NCBI GenBank assembly: GCA_021821235.1
Contig: JAKACS010000175.1
Location: 1-6,681 of the forward strand
Origin: Bacillota bacterium
GTDB lineage: Bacteria > Bacillota > Bacilli > Bacillales_B > DSM-18226
DNA: 6,681 bases
Direction of reading: 5' to 3'
Part shown: in pieces, positions 4,607 to 6,681 of the stretch
Layout: the number at the start of each line of letters is the position of its first letter
Numbering within the stretch: the first letter of the stretch is position 1
The notes under the pieces: model-generated
What the model was told of the DNA's origin: nothing
What the model saw: only the letters and a program-made list of their open reading frames with translations
Database searches by the model: none
Position numbers and translations under genes: made by a program

Positions 4607-6321
4607 TGGATAAATCATTATTCTCTTACAAGGGAATCAAACCAGTACTTGTTTTGCTTGCAGTTTTAACCGCTATTCAAGCCGTGATGATTATCATTCA
4701 AGCCTATTTCTTGGCAGATTCAATCTCCTCCCTCTTTGGGGGAGATTTGTTTCGTCATACTTTCGAAAAAATGGCCATTTTCTTTCTTGCCCTCATATCC
4801 CGTCAGAGCATGACTTTTTTGAAAAAAAAGCTTGCATACCAATTTGCGGTTAAAACGAGTGTGAGTCTTAGAAAATCAGCAATTAATAAATTATTCCAGT
4901 TAGGTCCGCGGTTTGTAAGGGAAGAAGGTTCCGGGCAAACGGTCACATTAATTTTGGAAGGTACCATGAAATTTCGCCGCTATCTCGAGCTATTTTTGCC
5001 AAAATTGATGAACATGGCCTTTATTCCGGCGATGGTGGTTATCTTTATCTTTTTTGAAAATGTAAGGTCTGCGGTTATCTTAATCATTGCTTTTCCTATT
5101 TTAATTATCTTTATGATTTTGCTTGGATTGGCGGCCCGCAGCAAGGCGGATCGCCAATATCAATCATATCAAATGCTTTCCAACCATTTTGTCGATTCGT
5201 TAAGAGGACTTGAAACATTAAAATATTTAGGGCTTAGCCGAAAGCATAGCGAAAAAATCAGCCTTGTCAGTGAGCGCTACCGGCAAGCAACAATGGCAAC
5301 CTTGCGGGTAGCTTTTTTATCGACATTTGCGCTAGACTTCTTTACGATGCTCTCAATCGCAACGGTTGCAGTATTCCTTGGGATGGGGTTAATCAACGGA
5401 ACAATGGATCTGAAACCGGCACTAACCATTTTGATCCTTGCACCGGAGTTCTTTTTGCCGATTCGCGAAGTCGGAGCCGATTATCATGCCACATTGGATG
5501 GCAAAGAAGTTGGCAGGAAAATTCAGGAGATAGTGGATAAAAAATCGGCTGAACAACAATCTGAGTCACTTCCTCAATGGAATTCTGCGAGCATGTTAAC
5601 AATGAATAACGTGAGTTTTCATTATGAAGATCATACTGAATCAGGATTAGTTGACCTGCAATTTACACTCACGGGCATAAAGAAAATCGGGATTATCGGT
5701 GCAAGCGGTGCCGGAAAATCAACGATGATTGATTTACTTGCCGGTTTTTTGTCTCCTTCTAAAGGAGAAATTCTGATCGACGGGAAAAAACTGTCTTCTT
5801 TATCACAGAATGATTGGCACCGGCAGTTGACTTACATTCCGCAGCATCCGTATTTATTCCATGACACCATTCTGAACAATATCCGCTTTTATTATCCTGA
5901 AGCAGCTAAAAGCGAAGTGGAAAATGCGGTTCGAGCCGCGGGACTTCACAAGCTGATTGAGGAACTTCCAAATGGATTGGAAACGACGATCGGAGAAGGT
6001 GGCCGCACGATCAGCGGTGGACAAGAACAGCGGATTGCCCTTGCCCGCGCGTTTTTGGGAAATCGTCCCATCCTTTTGCTTGATGAGCCAACCGCCCATT
6101 TGGATATTGAAACGGAAGCCGATTTGAAAGAAACAATGCTACGCTTGTTTGAGGGAAAGCTTGTTTTTCTTGCAACCCACCGGCTTCACTGGATGAGGGA
6201 TATGGATCAAATTCTTGTCCTCAATCAAGGGAGATTGGTTGAGGCAGGAAACCATGAGCAATTAATGAACAAAAAAGGTGATTATTTTCAGCTTGTTAGG
6301 ACGCATATGGAGGGCCTGTGA
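4606..6321 (+). CDS. cydC: ABC transporter CydC, needed for cytochrome bd assembly
   Basis: A 571-residue half-transporter: an N-terminal membrane domain (about residues 12-295, six hydrophobic segments) fused to a C-terminal ATPase. It heterodimerises with CydD; the complex is required for maturation of cytochrome bd and has been linked to export of thiols and to haem handling. ATPase motifs: Walker A GASGAGKST (365-373), Q-loop Gln413, signature SGGQE (470-474), Walker B ILLLDE (489-494), D-loop AHLD (497-500) and switch His525. All are intact, so this half has a complete ATP-site motif set. The start ATG 4606 overlaps the cydB stop as TGATG. AAGGAG (4586-4591) is 14 nt upstream, rather far, which suggests reliance on translational coupling. 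The open frame upstream (from 4549) lies wholly inside cydB and is not used. By the Bacillus gene order this is CydC; the naming of the two halves differs between species. Confidence 0.96.
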   Translation: MDKSLFSYKGIKPVLVLLAVLTAIQAVMIIIQAYFLADSISSLFGGDLFRHTFEKMAIFFLALISRQSMTFLKKKLAYQFAVKTSVSLRKSAINKLFQLGPRFVREEGSGQTVTLILEGTMKFRRYLELFLPKLMNMAFIPAMVVIFIFFENVRSAVILIIAFPILIIFMILLGLAARSKADRQYQSYQMLSNHFVDSLRGLETLKYLGLSRKHSEKISLVSERYRQATMATLRVAFLSTFALDFFTMLSIATVAVFLGMGLINGTMDLKPALTILILAPEFFLPIREVGADYHATLDGKEVGRKIQEIVDKKSAEQQSESLPQWNSASMLTMNNVSFHYEDHTESGLVDLQFTLTGIKKIGIIGASGAGKSTMIDLLAGFLSPSKGEILIDGKKLSSLSQNDWHRQLTYIPQHPYLFHDTILNNIRFYYPEAAKSEVENAVRAAGLHKLIEELPNGLETTIGEGGRTISGGQEQRIALARAFLGNRPILLLDEPTAHLDIETEADLKETMLRLFEGKLVFLATHRLHWMRDMDQILVLNQGRLVEAGNHEQLMNKKGDYFQLVRTHMEGL

Positions 6322-6681
6322 TGAATAAAGAACAATGGATTATTCCGTACCTCAAACAATATCGAAGCATATTTTTGCTAGCCATTTCACTTGGCGTCCT
6401 TACCGTCCTGTTTGGTGCAGGTTTGATGTTTACTTCCGGTTATTTAATTTCAAAAGCAGCAACCCGGCCGGAGTCGATCTTAATGGTTTACGTCCCAATT
6501 GTCGGCGTTCGTACATTTGGAATTGGCAGAGCGGTTATAAGCTATATTGAAAGGCTGACAGGCCATCAATTTATCTTAAAAATTCTCTCTGAAATGCGCA
6601 CCCGGCTCTATAAAATCCTTGAACCGCAGGCGATTTTTCTAAGGGAGCGGTTTGTGACTGGCGACCTGCTTGGTGTTTTAG
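6321..6681 (+). CDS. cydD: ABC transporter CydD, N-terminal part (cut by window end)
   Basis: The frame opens at ATG 6321, overlapping the cydC stop as TGATG, with GGAGGG (6309-6314) 6 nt upstream, and stays open for 120 codons to the end of the window. It begins MNKEQWIIPYLKQY and contains the CydD-type segments MFTSGYLISKAATRPE (36-51), VPIVGVRTFGIGRAV (58-72) and the ERLTGH stretch (77-82). These form the first membrane helices and the coupling region of an ABC exporter half. The ATPase domain lies beyond the window. It should pair with the preceding CydC and complete the cydABCD operon. There is no frameshift in the visible part. Confidence 0.95.
   Translation, partial: MNKEQWIIPYLKQYRSIFLLAISLGVLTVLFGAGLMFTSGYLISKAATRPESILMVYVPIVGVRTFGIGRAVISYIERLTGHQFILKILSEMRTRLYKILEPQAIFLRERFVTGDLLGVL

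Noticed and set aside
6335..6550. Rightward 71-codon frame inside the start of cydD
   Set aside because: Overlaps the clearly conserved cydD reading in another frame and lacks a ribosome binding site.

Overview
This 6.7 kb window comes from a low-GC Gram-positive bacterium, most likely a member of the Bacillaceae. The evidence is AT-rich intergenic DNA, strong AGGAGG/GGGAGG ribosome binding sites, a TTG start on the first gene, Bacillus-type proteins (CspD, CydA with a short Q-loop, YpeP, YpeQ) and clear Rho-independent terminators. I cannot name the species. No mobile element, CRISPR array, tRNA, rRNA or phage gene is visible, and base composition looks even throughout.

The left part (1-1100) holds a divergent pair of RNase H-fold genes. 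A leftward gene (ypdQ-like) is cut by the window edge. A rightward two-gene unit follows: ypeP-like (RNase H fold with an extra N-terminal region) and ypeQ-like (a 61-residue zinc-finger-type protein). The leftward cspD cold-shock gene converges on this unit, and both end at a shared hairpin at 1073-1099. cspD has a near-ideal sigma-A promoter and a leader of roughly 110 nt.

The middle (1460-1920) holds one small unrecognised gene of 95 codons. It has a very strong ribosome binding site and its own terminator. It is divergent from cspD and stands as a single-gene unit.

The right part (1920-6681) is the cytochrome bd oxidase operon cydABCD. CydA and CydB are the two core subunits of the quinol oxidase. 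CydC and CydD form the heterodimeric ABC exporter-type complex needed for assembly of the oxidase; cydD runs off the right edge. The four genes are packed tightly: a 1-nt gap between A and B, and TGATG stop/start overlaps at B/C and C/D. This implies one polycistronic mRNA with translational coupling. The 291-nt region upstream of cydA carries several candidate control elements: a Rex-like 18-bp dyad, an extended -10 promoter embedded in an inverted repeat, a perfect Rex/ResD-type half-site TTGTGAA and a GC-rich 10-bp palindrome. These fit the redox control known for this operon in Bacillus.

Overall this is ordinary core-genome content. I find no convincing novel system. The items most worth a second look are the cyd leader architecture and the orphan gene at 1606-1893.
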